Source of the DNA: JARBAU01 sp040414675
Lineage (GTDB): Archaea; Thermoproteota; Nitrososphaeria; Nitrososphaerales; Nitrososphaeraceae
NCBI GenBank assembly: GCA_040414675.1
Contig: JBEDUN010000031.1
Coordinates: forward strand, 62,001 to 126,000
Direction of reading: 5' to 3'
DNA: 64,000 bases
Shown here: positions 1 to 8,965 of the stretch, in pieces
Numbering within the stretch: position 1 is the first letter of the stretch
Layout of the letters: the number at the start of each line of letters is the position of its first letter
Translations under genes and position numbers: made by a program
Notes under the pieces: model-generated
What the model was told of the DNA's origin: nothing
Seen by the model: only the letters and a program-made list of their open reading frames with translations
The model's database searches: none

Positions 1-948
1 AGGCCAGTGAATGAGCTACTCCAGTATGGTGTAATATTACTAGATAAGCCCCCTGGTCCTACCAGCCATGAGGTTATCGCTTGGATAAAGAAGTTGCTAA
101 GTATTGAAAAAGCAGGACATAGTGGCACATTAGATCCTGGTACTACTGGCCTTCTACCGATCGGTTTGGGCGAGGGAACAAAGGCGTTATCTGTACTACT
201 TATAGGCCCAAAGGAATACTATGCTATTGCACGCTTACATGCACATGTTCATGCAGACAAATTGAACAATATTATGAAGGAGTTTGTTGGGGAGATTTAT
301 CAGAGACCACCCCAGAGATCTTCTGTCAGACGCTCAACTCGTGTTAGAACAATTTATGAATTAGAGGTTGTTGAGCAGTTCGATCGACTTGTACTAATGA
401 GAATTGTTTGTCAAGCGGGTACTTATATTCGAAAAATAATTTATGATATCGGCGAAATATTAAGTCCTGGGGCCACCATGATAGAGCTACGCAGAACTAG
501 GGTGAGTAATTTTTCAGAAAATAAGGATAATTTTACAAAGTTGCATGATCTCTCTGACGCGATTCAGGTCTACAGGGAGAAAAACGATGAAAATAAGCTT
601 AGAGGGATTATTAGACCAGTAGAAGTGTGTCTTGATTTAATTCCAGCTGTTATGATTCGGGATACAGCCATCGATGCCCTGTGTCATGGTGCCCAGCTTG
701 CGGTTCCAGGTGTCATAGCTGCTACTAAAGGTCTTAAAGAACATGAACTTGTTGGTGTTTATACCATAAAGGGGGAAATAGTGGGATTAGCAGAAGCCGC
801 CATGTCAAGTGACGATATCAAGGAAAGTATAAAGGGAATTGCATTTCATATGCGAAGAATTATCATGAAACCCGGGACTTATCCGAAGGCCTGGCGCTCA
901 AACGCAAGTGTTATAGCTAGTGACATGCCTACTAATACTAAAACATGA
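1..948 (+). CDS. cbf5: Cbf5 / TruB-family tRNA-rRNA pseudouridine synthase (5' truncated by window edge)
   Basis: Catalytic subunit of archaeal H/ACA ribonucleoproteins, which isomerises uridines in rRNA and also acts on tRNA U55. The motif GHSGTLDPGTTG carries the catalytic Asp (about residue 43 counting from the GTG at 7). The N-terminal KPPGPTSHEV block, the RPPQRSSVRR block and a C-terminal PUA domain (roughly residues 210-290) match the family. The frame is open to base 1 and the two codons before the GTG read Arg-Pro, matching the RPI(E) that precedes this point in known archaeal Cbf5. The gene therefore begins upstream of the window and about 30 or more residues are missing. Its H/ACA partner Nop10 is also in this window, at 21250. 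Confidence 0.95.
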   Translation, partial: RPVNELLQYGVILLDKPPGPTSHEVIAWIKKLLSIEKAGHSGTLDPGTTGLLPIGLGEGTKALSVLLIGPKEYYAIARLHAHVHADKLNNIMKEFVGEIYQRPPQRSSVRRSTRVRTIYELEVVEQFDRLVLMRIVCQAGTYIRKIIYDIGEILSPGATMIELRRTRVSNFSENKDNFTKLHDLSDAIQVYREKNDENKLRGIIRPVEVCLDLIPAVMIRDTAIDALCHGAQLAVPGVIAATKGLKEHELVGVYTIKGEIVGLAEAAMSSDDIKESIKGIAFHMRRIIMKPGTYPKAWRSNASVIASDMPTNTKT

Positions 949-1465
949 TTTTCCTCTGATAATATTACTATCCATCTAAGTGAAATTGGACCATATATTC
1001 TGGAACCTCCTTTACAATGTAGCATTCCCAATTTGAGTCCTGATGACAGACGGCGCGTAATCTACTATTCTGTGTTATTAGCATAATATAATGTGAATTT
1101 ATATATTGTTCAACTAAAATTGTGATTTAATAGATGTTGCACTCGGACCTGTGTGCAGAGAATATGGATAAATCTAATATCGCAAAATGCGGACTATATT
1201 GGCGTTCCCATATCCCAAGACAATATTGTAGATTATAGTATATTTGCTTCTTTCAAAGGATTATCTTTACCTATTTTTCTCGAACAAATATATCTATGAT
1301 TCCAGAGATTACGCAGATTGAACTATTGAATATTTGATTGAATGAAATCTCCAATCAATAAGTATTCCTATTTTTACCTAAAAAATGTTATTCATTTAAT
1401 AAATAGGAACTCGGAAATATCGTCATACTTGATTTAAAGATATATTAGAAATCTAGGCAGTCCGT
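949..1465. other. AT-rich intergenic region, no gene recognised
   Basis: About 520 bases between cbf5 and the putative zinc-finger ORF. Stops are frequent in all frames. I see no tRNA-like clover leaf and no convincing box C/D pair: a TGATGA occurs near 1042 but no matching CTGA box follows at a suitable distance. Confidence 0.5.
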
Positions 1466-1894
1466 TTGAAGATTATTTGGAAATTTGGCAGATATATTTG
1501 TGCTATGAAGTTCCAGTCTAGAACAGATTTGGAACCACAAGACAGTAATAGGATAACAATTAGAGGGTATAATTTATTAGTGTACAAGGATGTTACCAAA
1601 ATACTTCTTCAACGTTATATTGAATACTTAATAATAAAAATTCGAATAAAACGAATATTAACTACTTCCCTATTCCATATATTTGATAGCTCAAGGTATA
1701 AGACTATAACGAACATGCATCCAGAGGATCTCAAAATACTGCGAATATGTGTAGATTGTCTACAGAGGTTTATCTTCCACTCAGATTGGGTTGACCATCA
1801 ACTACAGACAGGTCACTATAGCATGAAAAAATATGACCTGCTTTCGGGAGAAATGATAATAAGTTTAGATAATAGAATTCGTGAAACCGTGTAA
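1466..1894 (+). CDS. Putative small C2H2 zinc-finger protein
   Basis: An ORF of 142 codons from TTG 1466; ATG 1505 is a plausible alternative start giving about 129 aa. Residues 95-117 fit the classical C2H2 finger exactly: Cys95-x2-Cys98-x3-Phe102-x5-Trp108-x2-His111-x5-His117, including the two hydrophobic core positions. The preceding region is basic and hydrophobic with no domain I recognise. Short C2H2 proteins are known in archaea and are usually suspected nucleic-acid binders, but function here is inference. It lies just upstream of a tRNA gene and alone on its strand. Existence as a gene is moderately supported by the motif, because a chance ORF would rarely carry all seven constrained positions. 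Confidence 0.55.
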   Translation: MKIIWKFGRYICAMKFQSRTDLEPQDSNRITIRGYNLLVYKDVTKILLQRYIEYLIIKIRIKRILTTSLFHIFDSSRYKTITNMHPEDLKILRICVDCLQRFIFHSDWVDHQLQTGHYSMKKYDLLSGEMIISLDNRIRETV

Positions 1895-1972
1895 GATATT
1901 GGAATGTTGACAATCTGTTAAATGAACACCTGTGATACGAGCGAATTATAATTATAAAATCTTGTTTAATAG

Positions 1973-1983
1973 TTAATATATAG
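1973..1983 (+). promoter_or_regulatory. TATA box of tRNA-Ser
   Basis: TTAATATATAG is centred about 28 bases before the first base of the mature tRNA, the usual archaeal TATA distance. It is assigned by position and composition only. Confidence 0.5.
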
Positions 1984-2006
1984 AATTTACTACGAAATGT
2001 ATGTCT

Positions 2007-2104
2007 GCCGGGGTCGCCTAGCCTGGGAGGGCGCAAGCCTGGAAAAATATATTGAAAGCTTGTGATCTGTGAAGGTCTCGAGGGTTCAAATCCCTCTCCC
2101 GGCG
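2007..2104 (+). tRNA. tRNA-Ser, probably anticodon GGA, with a 12-nt intron
   Basis: The acceptor strands GCCGGGG (2007-2013) and TCCCGGC (2097-2103) pair over seven positions with one G-U, followed by discriminator G2104. The D stem is GCCT/GGGC. The anticodon stem is CAAGC (2034-2038) with GCTTG (2058-2062). A long variable arm GATC/GGTC identifies a serine-type class II tRNA, and the T arm is GAGGG-TTCAAAT-CCCTC. The anticodon loop is 19 rather than 7 nt. Placing the intron canonically after position 37 (2045-2056) leaves loop CTGGAA-A with anticodon GGA. An alternative loop ATTGAAA would read UGA, also serine, but needs a non-canonical intron position. CCA is not encoded. Confidence 0.9.
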
Positions 2105-2460
2105 CTTTAGTGAGTGATATACTTGATTTATAATCGGACTGGCATTAGATTAGTAGTATTAAATGAGATGTAATACAATTATGAAATCGTGCAAATGATA
2201 TCTCGAATCATTTTTGTCCTACTTCAAGTACCTCTCGAGTTATGAATTGGGAGATGTCTTCCTGACCAGATTCATCAATGAGTGACACAATTATTTACTA
2301 AACTATAGTAACAACTCCGAATTACAAATTGTATCGATTGATAATTTCAACCATAATCTATTATCTAGATCGATCAATATTTCTTTCTCTCTTTCTCGAC
2401 AATGTTATAACATGTAAGTGATTCTACTTCCTCAAATCATCAGATTGATCTCTAAAGATT
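2105..2460. other. Intergenic, nothing recognised
   Basis: About 355 AT-rich bases between tRNA-Ser and the 3' end of the beta-propeller gene. There is a pyrimidine-rich tract near 2380-2400, but no ORF or RNA gene that I can support. Confidence 0.5.
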
Positions 2461-4317
2461 TTAAGGCTGGAACGCAATAATGGAGCCTCCATGTCGAGGA
2501 CCATTCTTCACATTTGATTGTATCTTGTCCGTCGGTATAAACAGCATTCCATTTGCTATAGATGGGCCAACCTGACCTACTTCTGCCTTGATGTCACCTT
2601 CCCATAATTTCTGACCATTTTTTTTATCCAATGCTAGAATTATACTAGACTTTGTAGTTGATATATGACCGTTCGCTCTTGTGTTCTCTAGAAAGTGAAT
2701 GTACCCAGCGAAAAGTAGATCTCTAGTAACTAATGGTGAAATTCTAGGTGGATATTGGGTTGATAATTGCCACTTAATTTCCCCCGTCCTTAAATCCAAT
2801 GAAGCTATCGTTCCATTACGTAATCCAAGTTCAATCGTGTGTGGTGGAGAAACCCTATGTCCTGATATTCCACCGTCGGTGAAATAGTTTAATCCTCTAT
2901 TTGTAGCGGCTACGTAAAGGGTATTGGTGTCGTCTACGGCATGATAGTTGAAAATTCCATAAGACCAGATTTCACCGCTGCCGTTCGGCTTTGGGATTGA
3001 ATCGGTATTATATTGCCTTCCCAATGTCTTCCACCATAGAACCTTTCCAATGATGGCGTCCATTGCAATAATATTTCCCATTTTGTCATGACCTATTACA
3101 ATTTTTTCTCGCGTACCATTATCAAGAGTTACTTCATTTATACTACTTCCCCAGGATGTATCCCAATCATGAGTATCAGGCACAGTTACATTCAGAACTG
3201 TTCCCCGAGCTATAAAGGGTGTCGCCCAAAGTATTTTGCCGCTGGTGATGTTTATTGCTATCATGTGATTTGAATAGAGGTTGCCATCTTGTCTTGTTGT
3301 TGCATTAAAGTTTGGTGACGCACTACCTAACGGCATATACAAAACACCGGTTGAAGCATCTAGAGATCCGCCAGACCAATCGTTCGCACCAGAATTATAA
3401 TTAGGTGAATTATGTGGAGTAACCCAATCCCCTGCAGTGGTCTTCAGATTCCATATGATCTTACCATTAGTGCTATTGAGAGCCGTAATGTTTCCTCTCA
3501 CAGTTCCCACTCCAGCAGATACATCACCACCACCTGCTGAGCCTACTACCACATAATCCTTCCACACTATAGGATACGTAGGGATGTTGTATCCAGTTTT
3601 AGGATCACCCAGGATTTCTGAATTCCAGATAGTTCTACCATTAGTCGGATCAATGGCTACTACCGTGCTGTGATATCCAGTTGCTGCATATAGTATACCA
3701 TTATTAAAAGTCAAGCCCATTGTCGGACCACTACCAATTTCAGACCTCCAAATAACGTTTCCATTCGAGGTTTCAAATGCTATAACTGTGCCAGAATCAT
3801 CTTGGACGAACCCCTTGTCACCGATAATTATAGGCGGGTCTTGTATGGCAACATTGTTGAATAATATCCATCTAACCTTCAACTGATTCACATTCTCCTT
3901 GTTAATTGTTGTCTGGTTACTATATCTAGTACTATGGATATCGTGATTGATTGTTATCCAGTTATTCAAATTTTTTGCCTCAAATCCTGTATCGGAATTA
4001 TTGTATACTTTGGATTGATAATTAGTTCCATTATCCTGAACCTCTATTTCTTGTTTTTCGGTAAAGTTACTCATTAGAGAAACTGGTAATCCTTCCCTTG
4101 TCAGTTGCTGTATTCCATAGATTGATTGATATTGTTGTTCATTATTGAGATTTGCAGTTGTGAAGTTTACTACAAAAAATGAAATTGTCAGTGTTAACAT
4201 TAGAATTAGAGCGAAAACTATCAATCTTGATCTAATCGTTATCATCGAAAATAGATTATCCGAATGACGGTTCATTCGAAAATAATGAGGATCATTTGAA
4301 ATAAAAATATGTCGCAT
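2461..4317 (-). CDS. Membrane-anchored or secreted PQQ-type beta-propeller (quinoprotein-like) protein
   Basis: 618 aa with one strong N-terminal hydrophobic segment (about residues 29-50), then an eight-bladed-propeller-like domain. Repeated tryptophan-docking motifs are visible: AIDPTNGRTIW, ALNSTNGKIIW, AINITSGKILW, AMDAIIGKVLW, SLDLRTGEIKW and ALDKKNGQKLW. The block DWSGGSLDASTGVLYMPLGS resembles the corresponding part of quinoprotein alcohol dehydrogenases. I see no cysteine in the protein, so the adjacent Cys-Cys disulphide of methanol/ethanol dehydrogenases is absent. Whether it binds PQQ or is only a structural propeller is unresolved. Many N-x-S/T sequons fit an extracellular location. 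A second ATG about 24 codons in (MITIRSRL) may be the true start, as it lies directly before the hydrophobic segment. Confidence 0.8.
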   Translation of the reverse strand: MRHIFISNDPHYFRMNRHSDNLFSMITIRSRLIVFALILMLTLTISFFVVNFTTANLNNEQQYQSIYGIQQLTREGLPVSLMSNFTEKQEIEVQDNGTNYQSKVYNNSDTGFEAKNLNNWITINHDIHSTRYSNQTTINKENVNQLKVRWILFNNVAIQDPPIIIGDKGFVQDDSGTVIAFETSNGNVIWRSEIGSGPTMGLTFNNGILYAATGYHSTVVAIDPTNGRTIWNSEILGDPKTGYNIPTYPIVWKDYVVVGSAGGGDVSAGVGTVRGNITALNSTNGKIIWNLKTTAGDWVTPHNSPNYNSGANDWSGGSLDASTGVLYMPLGSASPNFNATTRQDGNLYSNHMIAINITSGKILWATPFIARGTVLNVTVPDTHDWDTSWGSSINEVTLDNGTREKIVIGHDKMGNIIAMDAIIGKVLWWKTLGRQYNTDSIPKPNGSGEIWSYGIFNYHAVDDTNTLYVAATNRGLNYFTDGGISGHRVSPPHTIELGLRNGTIASLDLRTGEIKWQLSTQYPPRISPLVTRDLLFAGYIHFLENTRANGHISTTKSSIILALDKKNGQKLWEGDIKAEVGQVGPSIANGMLFIPTDKIQSNVKNGPRHGGSIIAFQP

Positions 4318-4557
4318 AATATTGTTACATATATTAAATAATCTTTACAACAATTGATATGTATATATCAGAAATGAACGAAGTAATGAAATATTTATAG
4401 CAATAGCATTCAGTATATATGACTAATTGTTTAAAAAGTGATTCATGTGTTTTCTGATCTAGCCATATGATAACCATGCAATAGTCCTCCTTCACAAACG
4501 ACAATTATCCTAGAGTAAGTCATAACCAATGAAAGTCTGAAGGATAATAATCATCGA

Positions 4558-4863
4558 TTGCTCATGGTACTACACGGCATTTTAGGGCATGGTGTCGAGC
4601 AAAAGCATAAACACCTGCTATTCTGTAATGTACTCGTGTCGGAAAAAGACGTTGCAGGTAGCAACAAGCATACAATTCATTCTGACGAGAACGCGTCGAA
4701 GGAACTCACTGAATTAGAAGAGATTAGTGCTAGAGTAAACACCTTAATAGATATGCTTCATGAGAAAGGGGTTCTTGATAAGAAAGTTTTTGAGAGGACC
4801 TTGGCAATGCGCTTACATGAAATTTCGAAAGCTACGGTATTTTCCGAGATGAGCGGTCAATAG
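4558..4863 (+). CDS. Hypothetical protein with helical C-terminal half
   Basis: 101 codons from TTG 4558; ATG 4564 two codons later is an equally good start. I recognise no domain. The second half (from about residue 45) is charged and helix-prone (ELTELEEISARVNTLIDMLH), with a faint resemblance to the helical segment at the start of nitrile-hydratase alpha subunits, which I do not consider sufficient for a functional name. The N-terminal His-rich stretch (HGILGHGVEQKHKHLL) is unusual. It stands alone between two convergent minus-strand genes. Confidence 0.5.
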   Translation: MLMVLHGILGHGVEQKHKHLLFCNVLVSEKDVAGSNKHTIHSDENASKELTELEEISARVNTLIDMLHEKGVLDKKVFERTLAMRLHEISKATVFSEMSGQ

Positions 4864-5017
4864 GTATTGTACAAATTTCGATTAAATGTATTGGTTCAGT
4901 AATGGATACTGATATCATCAGATGTTAGTTTGGGATCGATGTTGAAGATCACAGTTAATTTTTCACCATATGCATAACTTCGATTGTAGTATACAATCTG
5001 TACTCATGGAAGTCATC

Positions 5018-6121
5018 TTACTTGGCATGATTCAAAAGTACTCTATTATATTCATTTTCAATAGATACCAATAGATCCTGACCGTTAATGCGCCCAGACG
5101 ATTTTAAAATGGAACCAATTGATACACCTCCTGCTCCTACTCCATCCTTCACATAACCCCTAGAGAAGGCTCGTAATCCATCAATACAAGACTTTTCCAT
5201 GTGTAAATTCAAAGCAAATATTGGAACTGGATTCGTAGATATTGATTCAACAATAGCAACAAGGTGGGAAGTTCGATCGTTAGCAACATACGTGGTAGTT
5301 CCTATACATAAATTGTCAAGTGGTCTTTCCATAGATTCGAGGATTGCTACGACTGCAGTCATCTGAGTCCCCCCTGCAAGCATGACTTTGCCCCCACTAC
5401 CAATAACTCCAGCCGCAATGCCACAAACTGAAGGTAGCATCGGGTCTCCCATTGCCGATATCGCCTTGAATGGCGCATTTTTCAGATCTCCAATTCGTAT
5501 GCCGGCGTTATTAAGACCTTGAGTTATTATCCTGTCCTTCAATTTGTGAGGATTATTGGGCATGGTGCTACTTACTTTAAATTCAGAACTAACGCCTAAC
5601 GCCCTCAGAACACCTAATGCAGTGGTAGTACCTCCTGGGATACTTTCCCCCAAGATTACCATATCTGACATCTTTGAAAGATGATTCCCAAGTAAAATTC
5701 CATAATCGAATCCTTTCTTGACATCATTGTAGTCCACTGCTGAACCTAGTGCGATATTCTTACCGTGTTCTAGATTAAACGATATACATGGAACTAGAGG
5801 TTTTATCATAGACCCTGCATCAACTATGAAAAATGGGATTTCGTTTGCTAATATAGCACTACGACTGATTATTGCAGGAGTAGGCTTTCCGTCAGGTGTT
5901 ATTGGAGCTCCATCTATGCATCTACATCGCCCATAATAAAGCAATTCAGAATCGGCCGCTGAAGTATACTTCATCAAATCCGGACTGGCTCCAGCGATAC
6001 TTATTCCCGGTACAGTACAAGTTTCAGTGTAGGATATAACGCAAATAAATACGGGATTAGTGCAGTGAAATTTTTTGATAGTTGACTCACTATGATTTAG
6101 ACATTGGATGTCTGAGTACAT
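5018..6121 (-). CDS. cobT: Archaeal CobT-type nicotinate-nucleotide-dimethylbenzimidazole phosphoribosyltransferase-like protein
   Basis: 367 aa. It contains the family signatures GESIPGGTTTALGVLRALG (about residues 157-175), the AGGTQMTAVVA block (about 250) and a glycine-rich end (VGAGGVSIGS), as in the archaeal branch of the CobT superfamily. The expected role is activation of the lower ligand base in cobalamin nucleotide-loop assembly. The archaeal branch is not all experimentally proven to use dimethylbenzimidazole, so substrate is uncertain. It is the last gene of a compact minus-strand run with the MBL-fold gene (18-base gap) and the NnrE-like gene. A cobalamin adenosyltransferase at 19645 supports active B12 metabolism. 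Confidence 0.88.
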   Translation of the reverse strand: MYSDIQCLNHSESTIKKFHCTNPVFICVISYTETCTVPGISIAGASPDLMKYTSAADSELLYYGRCRCIDGAPITPDGKPTPAIISRSAILANEIPFFIVDAGSMIKPLVPCISFNLEHGKNIALGSAVDYNDVKKGFDYGILLGNHLSKMSDMVILGESIPGGTTTALGVLRALGVSSEFKVSSTMPNNPHKLKDRIITQGLNNAGIRIGDLKNAPFKAISAMGDPMLPSVCGIAAGVIGSGGKVMLAGGTQMTAVVAILESMERPLDNLCIGTTTYVANDRTSHLVAIVESISTNPVPIFALNLHMEKSCIDGLRAFSRGYVKDGVGAGGVSIGSILKSSGRINGQDLLVSIENEYNRVLLNHAK

Positions 6122-6139
6122 CTATTCACCATACAAATT

Positions 6140-6799
6140 TTATTCGTCACCAGACATGAAACTCACGAATTCGTCTTCAGTTCTTGGAACCAAAATCTGA
6201 CTTGTCTCCTTCTGTTCCTTTATAGTGGAAGTGGGAGAATGTCCGTAGTCGTGTCCAGGATATATTATTAAAGAGCCCTCCAGATTTGAAATTATGTTGA
6301 ATAGACTATGATACAACTTTCTTGAATCGCCACCCGGCAGATCGACTCTTCCGCAGTTCCCTACAAAAATTGTGTCACCTGTGAAGATAAATCTGTCATC
6401 AACTAGGACACAGATGCTATCATCCGAATGACCAGGAGTGTGTAATATCTTTAGAGAAATATTTCCTAAGAAAATGATATCTCCGTCTCTCACATTTTTG
6501 TCCTTATGAAGATTTGAGTTTTCATGTTGGATAATTTTTGCCCTGGTAATCGCGGCAAGTTGTTCATTACCTAGAACATGATCAAAATGAGTATGGGTAT
6601 TTATAATGAATTCTAAAGACAATTTATTCTTCTTTAATAATTCTAATATTTTTTCAAGTTCCCAGGAAGGATCAATAATACACGCTTTGCCAGTTTCTCT
6701 ATCAGTCAATATATACGTAAAATTTGCCATTGATCCGACCGGTATTTGTAATATTTGAAGCTTCGAGTCGTCTGCATAGTTAACTCTAGACAATTCCAA
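6140..6799 (-). CDS. MBL-fold hydrolase, glyoxalase II-like
   Basis: 219 aa metallo-beta-lactamase fold protein with a full metal-binding set: HTHFDH (His69, His71, Asp73, His74), GHSDDS, TGDTIF and GHDYG. The arrangement is that of hydroxyacylglutathione hydrolase/persulphide-dioxygenase-like short proteins without extra domains. The exact substrate cannot be read from sequence, and archaea of this type generally lack glutathione, so another thioester or a housekeeping role is possible. Its start overlaps the 3' end of the NnrE-like gene by 14 bases, indicating translational coupling. Confidence 0.85.
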   Translation of the reverse strand: MELSRVNYADDSKLQILQIPVGSMANFTYILTDRETGKACIIDPSWELEKILELLKKNKLSLEFIINTHTHFDHVLGNEQLAAITRAKIIQHENSNLHKDKNVRDGDIIFLGNISLKILHTPGHSDDSICVLVDDRFIFTGDTIFVGNCGRVDLPGGDSRKLYHSLFNIISNLEGSLIIYPGHDYGHSPTSTIKEQKETSQILVPRTEDEFVSFMSGDE

Positions 6800-7487
6800 T
6801 CTCTGCCTCCCGAGGAATTCCTATATGTTCAACATAGACCTTTCCTGTGTACATTTTGTTATCAATAAGGCCTTTTTTGAGTCTGTGAAATGTGATAGTT
6901 GTGTCTGCTTTTATACACTTTTTATCAGCTTTGCCAGAAGTTGGATCCAGCCCTGATGGAATATCTATAGCAATCGTATAGGCACTAGAAGAATTAATGA
7001 GGTCGATTGCAGAAGATTGTGGATCCTTTATTTCTCCTTTGATCCCTGTTCCAAAAATACCATCCAAAATAATATCAGCCTTCTTAATCATTTCCTTGAT
7101 GGCTTCAGTAAATTGATTAATTTCAATTACTTCAACCGAGTTCATTTTACTAATAATGTTCCAATTGATTCTAGCTTCCTCACTTCGTAAATTTGAATGA
7201 TGGCCAAGCAAGATTATTGTGTAAATTGAATCAGTGTATGCTGCTAGGTGTCTTATTGCTACAAAACAGTCACCACCGTTATTACCAGTGCCACAAACTG
7301 CTACAACTCTTGTTTTATCAGTCAAACTATTTTTGAATTCGGACACTACTAAATCTGCAATTCCGTGCCCTGCATTTTCCATCATGTATACCCTTCGCAT
7401 TCCGAGTAATTCATGCCCATTTTCTTCGATCCTATACATTTGATCTGAAGTGATTGGAACATCATTACTGCCACTTGCCATAGTCAA
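6786..7487 (-). CDS. nnrE: NAD(P)H-hydrate epimerase (YjeF N-domain only)
   Basis: 233 aa YjeF_N-type protein that interconverts R- and S-NAD(P)HX so that damaged nicotinamide cofactors can be repaired. Visible signatures are VCGTGNNGGDCFVAIRHLA (about residues 64-82), ILDGIFGTGIKGEI and AIDIPSGLDPTSG. The C-terminal dehydratase (carbohydrate-kinase-like) domain found in fused archaeal Nnr proteins is absent, so the dehydratase must be encoded elsewhere. First gene of the three-gene operon nnrE-MBL-cobT. The minus-strand upstream region has an AT-rich stretch ending in TTTATAATC-type sequence near 7508 that may hold the promoter. Confidence 0.88.
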   Translation of the reverse strand: MTMASGSNDVPITSDQMYRIEENGHELLGMRRVYMMENAGHGIADLVVSEFKNSLTDKTRVVAVCGTGNNGGDCFVAIRHLAAYTDSIYTIILLGHHSNLRSEEARINWNIISKMNSVEVIEINQFTEAIKEMIKKADIILDGIFGTGIKGEIKDPQSSAIDLINSSSAYTIAIDIPSGLDPTSGKADKKCIKADTTITFHRLKKGLIDNKMYTGKVYVEHIGIPREAEIGIV

Positions 7488-7657
7488 TTCAGGGGGAAAT
7501 TAAAGCATTTATAATCGTTTTAAAGTTTGTAATATCGGAGTTATATTGGTACTACATAAGACCTGATAAACAGTCACTTCTAATGAAGCAGTCGAATTTA
7601 GCGTATTGGTCTGATGGCTTCAATTTTGTTAGAGTTAGTAGAATTTGACTGGTTGAA

Positions 7658-7804
7658 TTAGGCTCTGGATAATGTCCTTTTCTTTGCATTTGCCAGTTCG
7701 TCTTTGATATTTTGAATCATAGTTTCGCGTTCTGAACTTATTCGATTTTTGGATTCTTCAAACATATCATCAATAACATGAGGTAGGCGTGGTTTGTTGG
7801 ACAT
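7658..7804 (-). CDS. Small charged 48-aa protein (hypothetical)
   Basis: A short ORF from ATG 7804 to TAA 7658: MSNKPRLPHVIDDMFEES and so on, ending in KKRTLSRA. It is rich in Glu, Lys and Arg and looks like one amphipathic helix. The clean ATG, even composition and lack of a competing ORF in this 500-base gap suggest a real small gene, but I know no family for it. Confidence 0.4.
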   Translation of the reverse strand: MSNKPRLPHVIDDMFEESKNRISSERETMIQNIKDELANAKKRTLSRA

Positions 7805-7988
7805 TCACTTATGGTAGATGTGGTTCGATATAAAAGCTTAATTTTCTTGAGTTGTAGATTGTAGCAAACGATACGACGTAATCGATAATGTATTGAATTT
7901 TAATCATAATACCTTGTTAGGGTATAGTATTGGCGTGCAAACTTGATCCATAATTGAGTTCTTTTACCTAGCTGTTGTACTTGCATAG

Positions 7989-8025
7989 ATAGGTTACATT
8001 ATTAATTACCCACATGGGTTACACT
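7989..8025. repeat. Left terminal inverted repeat of the IS481-like element
   Basis: Pairs with the reverse complement of 8954-8990 at 31 of 37 positions. The perfect core is CATGGGTTACACT, and ATAGGT and ACATTAT are also shared. Confidence 0.8.
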
Positions 8026-8965
8026 CTGCTGCTTAGTTCCTGCATATGTGCTAGAAGTAATTAACCTTTGTAGAAACATCTCTGATGGAGTAAGACCGTT
8101 TATGCCTCCGTGTTCTCTTGCTTCATTGTATGCTTTAACAAACATGTCGTATCTTGGTTTACCATCATCTGTGTTTAGTATACCTTCTAATGCTAGAAAT
8201 TCATTCTTCACTATCTTGTTGTAGGCTTCTATCTTTCCCTGTAATTGTGGTTAAGAATTTGGAATTCGTTTATCCTTAATATGATTATGTACAAGGAAAT
8301 GTCTGAATATGTTAGATGTAAACTGTTTTCCATTATCATGCATTATCTTCTTGGGTTTACCATTGGTTATTATCCAGTCCTCTAATACATCGAGAACATC
8401 TACAGACCTTTTTCTTTCAGACCATCTGCTTGCTACTTTTCTGGAGCAATCGTCTAAACAACTAATGATGTAATTCCTTTGACTAGAATTACTGAGATAG
8501 AATGGTCCTAGGATGTCCATCTGCAACATATCATTGGGAAGTTTCATTGCAAACTGTTTGAACCTCCTTACCTTATTCTTACACCCTAAAAATGTTAAAA
8601 CTATGTCTTTTTAGTACCTTGTATATAGTTAGTGTACTTGACGACAATCCAATGGTTCTTTTTAATCTAAACTTGATCCTACTACATCCAAATCTCTTGG
8701 TTAATCGTAGATCAAGGATTATCTCTTCTAGTTCTGGTGTTATCTTTCTGTACTTGATATCATGAGGTCTTCTAGAGAGATCTGAGAGTCCATCTATTCC
8801 TTTCTGTTTGTAGCTGTTCTTCCACTTATAGTACGTCCTTCTGGATACACCATACCTTGAACAAATAATAGATACGGTATGACCAGTCCATTCTCTTTCG
8901 TGTATTAGATTAAACCTTCTACTGATTTCTATATGAATACACTTCCCAACAGAAGTGTAACCCAT
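8002..8965 (-). pseudogene. IS481-like (IS3-related) DDE transposase, frameshifted and with an in-frame stop
   Basis: Three consecutive pieces of one transposase. Piece 1 (8965-8579) carries the helix-turn-helix (ICSRYGVSRRTYYKWKNSY) and the HTH-linker block. Piece 2 (8547-8251, open upstream from about 8590) holds the integrase core with first Asp in LQMDILGPF and second in MHDNGKQF. Piece 3 (8211-8002) has the C-terminal block. Frame changes near a T5 run at about 8588-8593. A TAA at 8251-8253 interrupts RIPNS-x-PQLQGKIEAYN, where the family has its SPQ-x-GKVE motif with the catalytic Glu. Both lesions hit essential parts, so the copy should be inactive. Confidence 0.85.

Noticed and set aside
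1025..1080. TGATGA motif as a box C/D sRNA candidate
   Set aside because: No D box (CTGA) or C'/D' pair at the required distance.
1770..2036. Minus-strand ORF of 88 codons overlapping tRNA-Ser
   Set aside because: It runs antisense through the tRNA gene and the zinc-finger ORF and shows no protein-like features.
2699..3273. Plus-strand ORFs inside the beta-propeller gene
   Set aside because: Antisense shadows of a well-supported coding frame.
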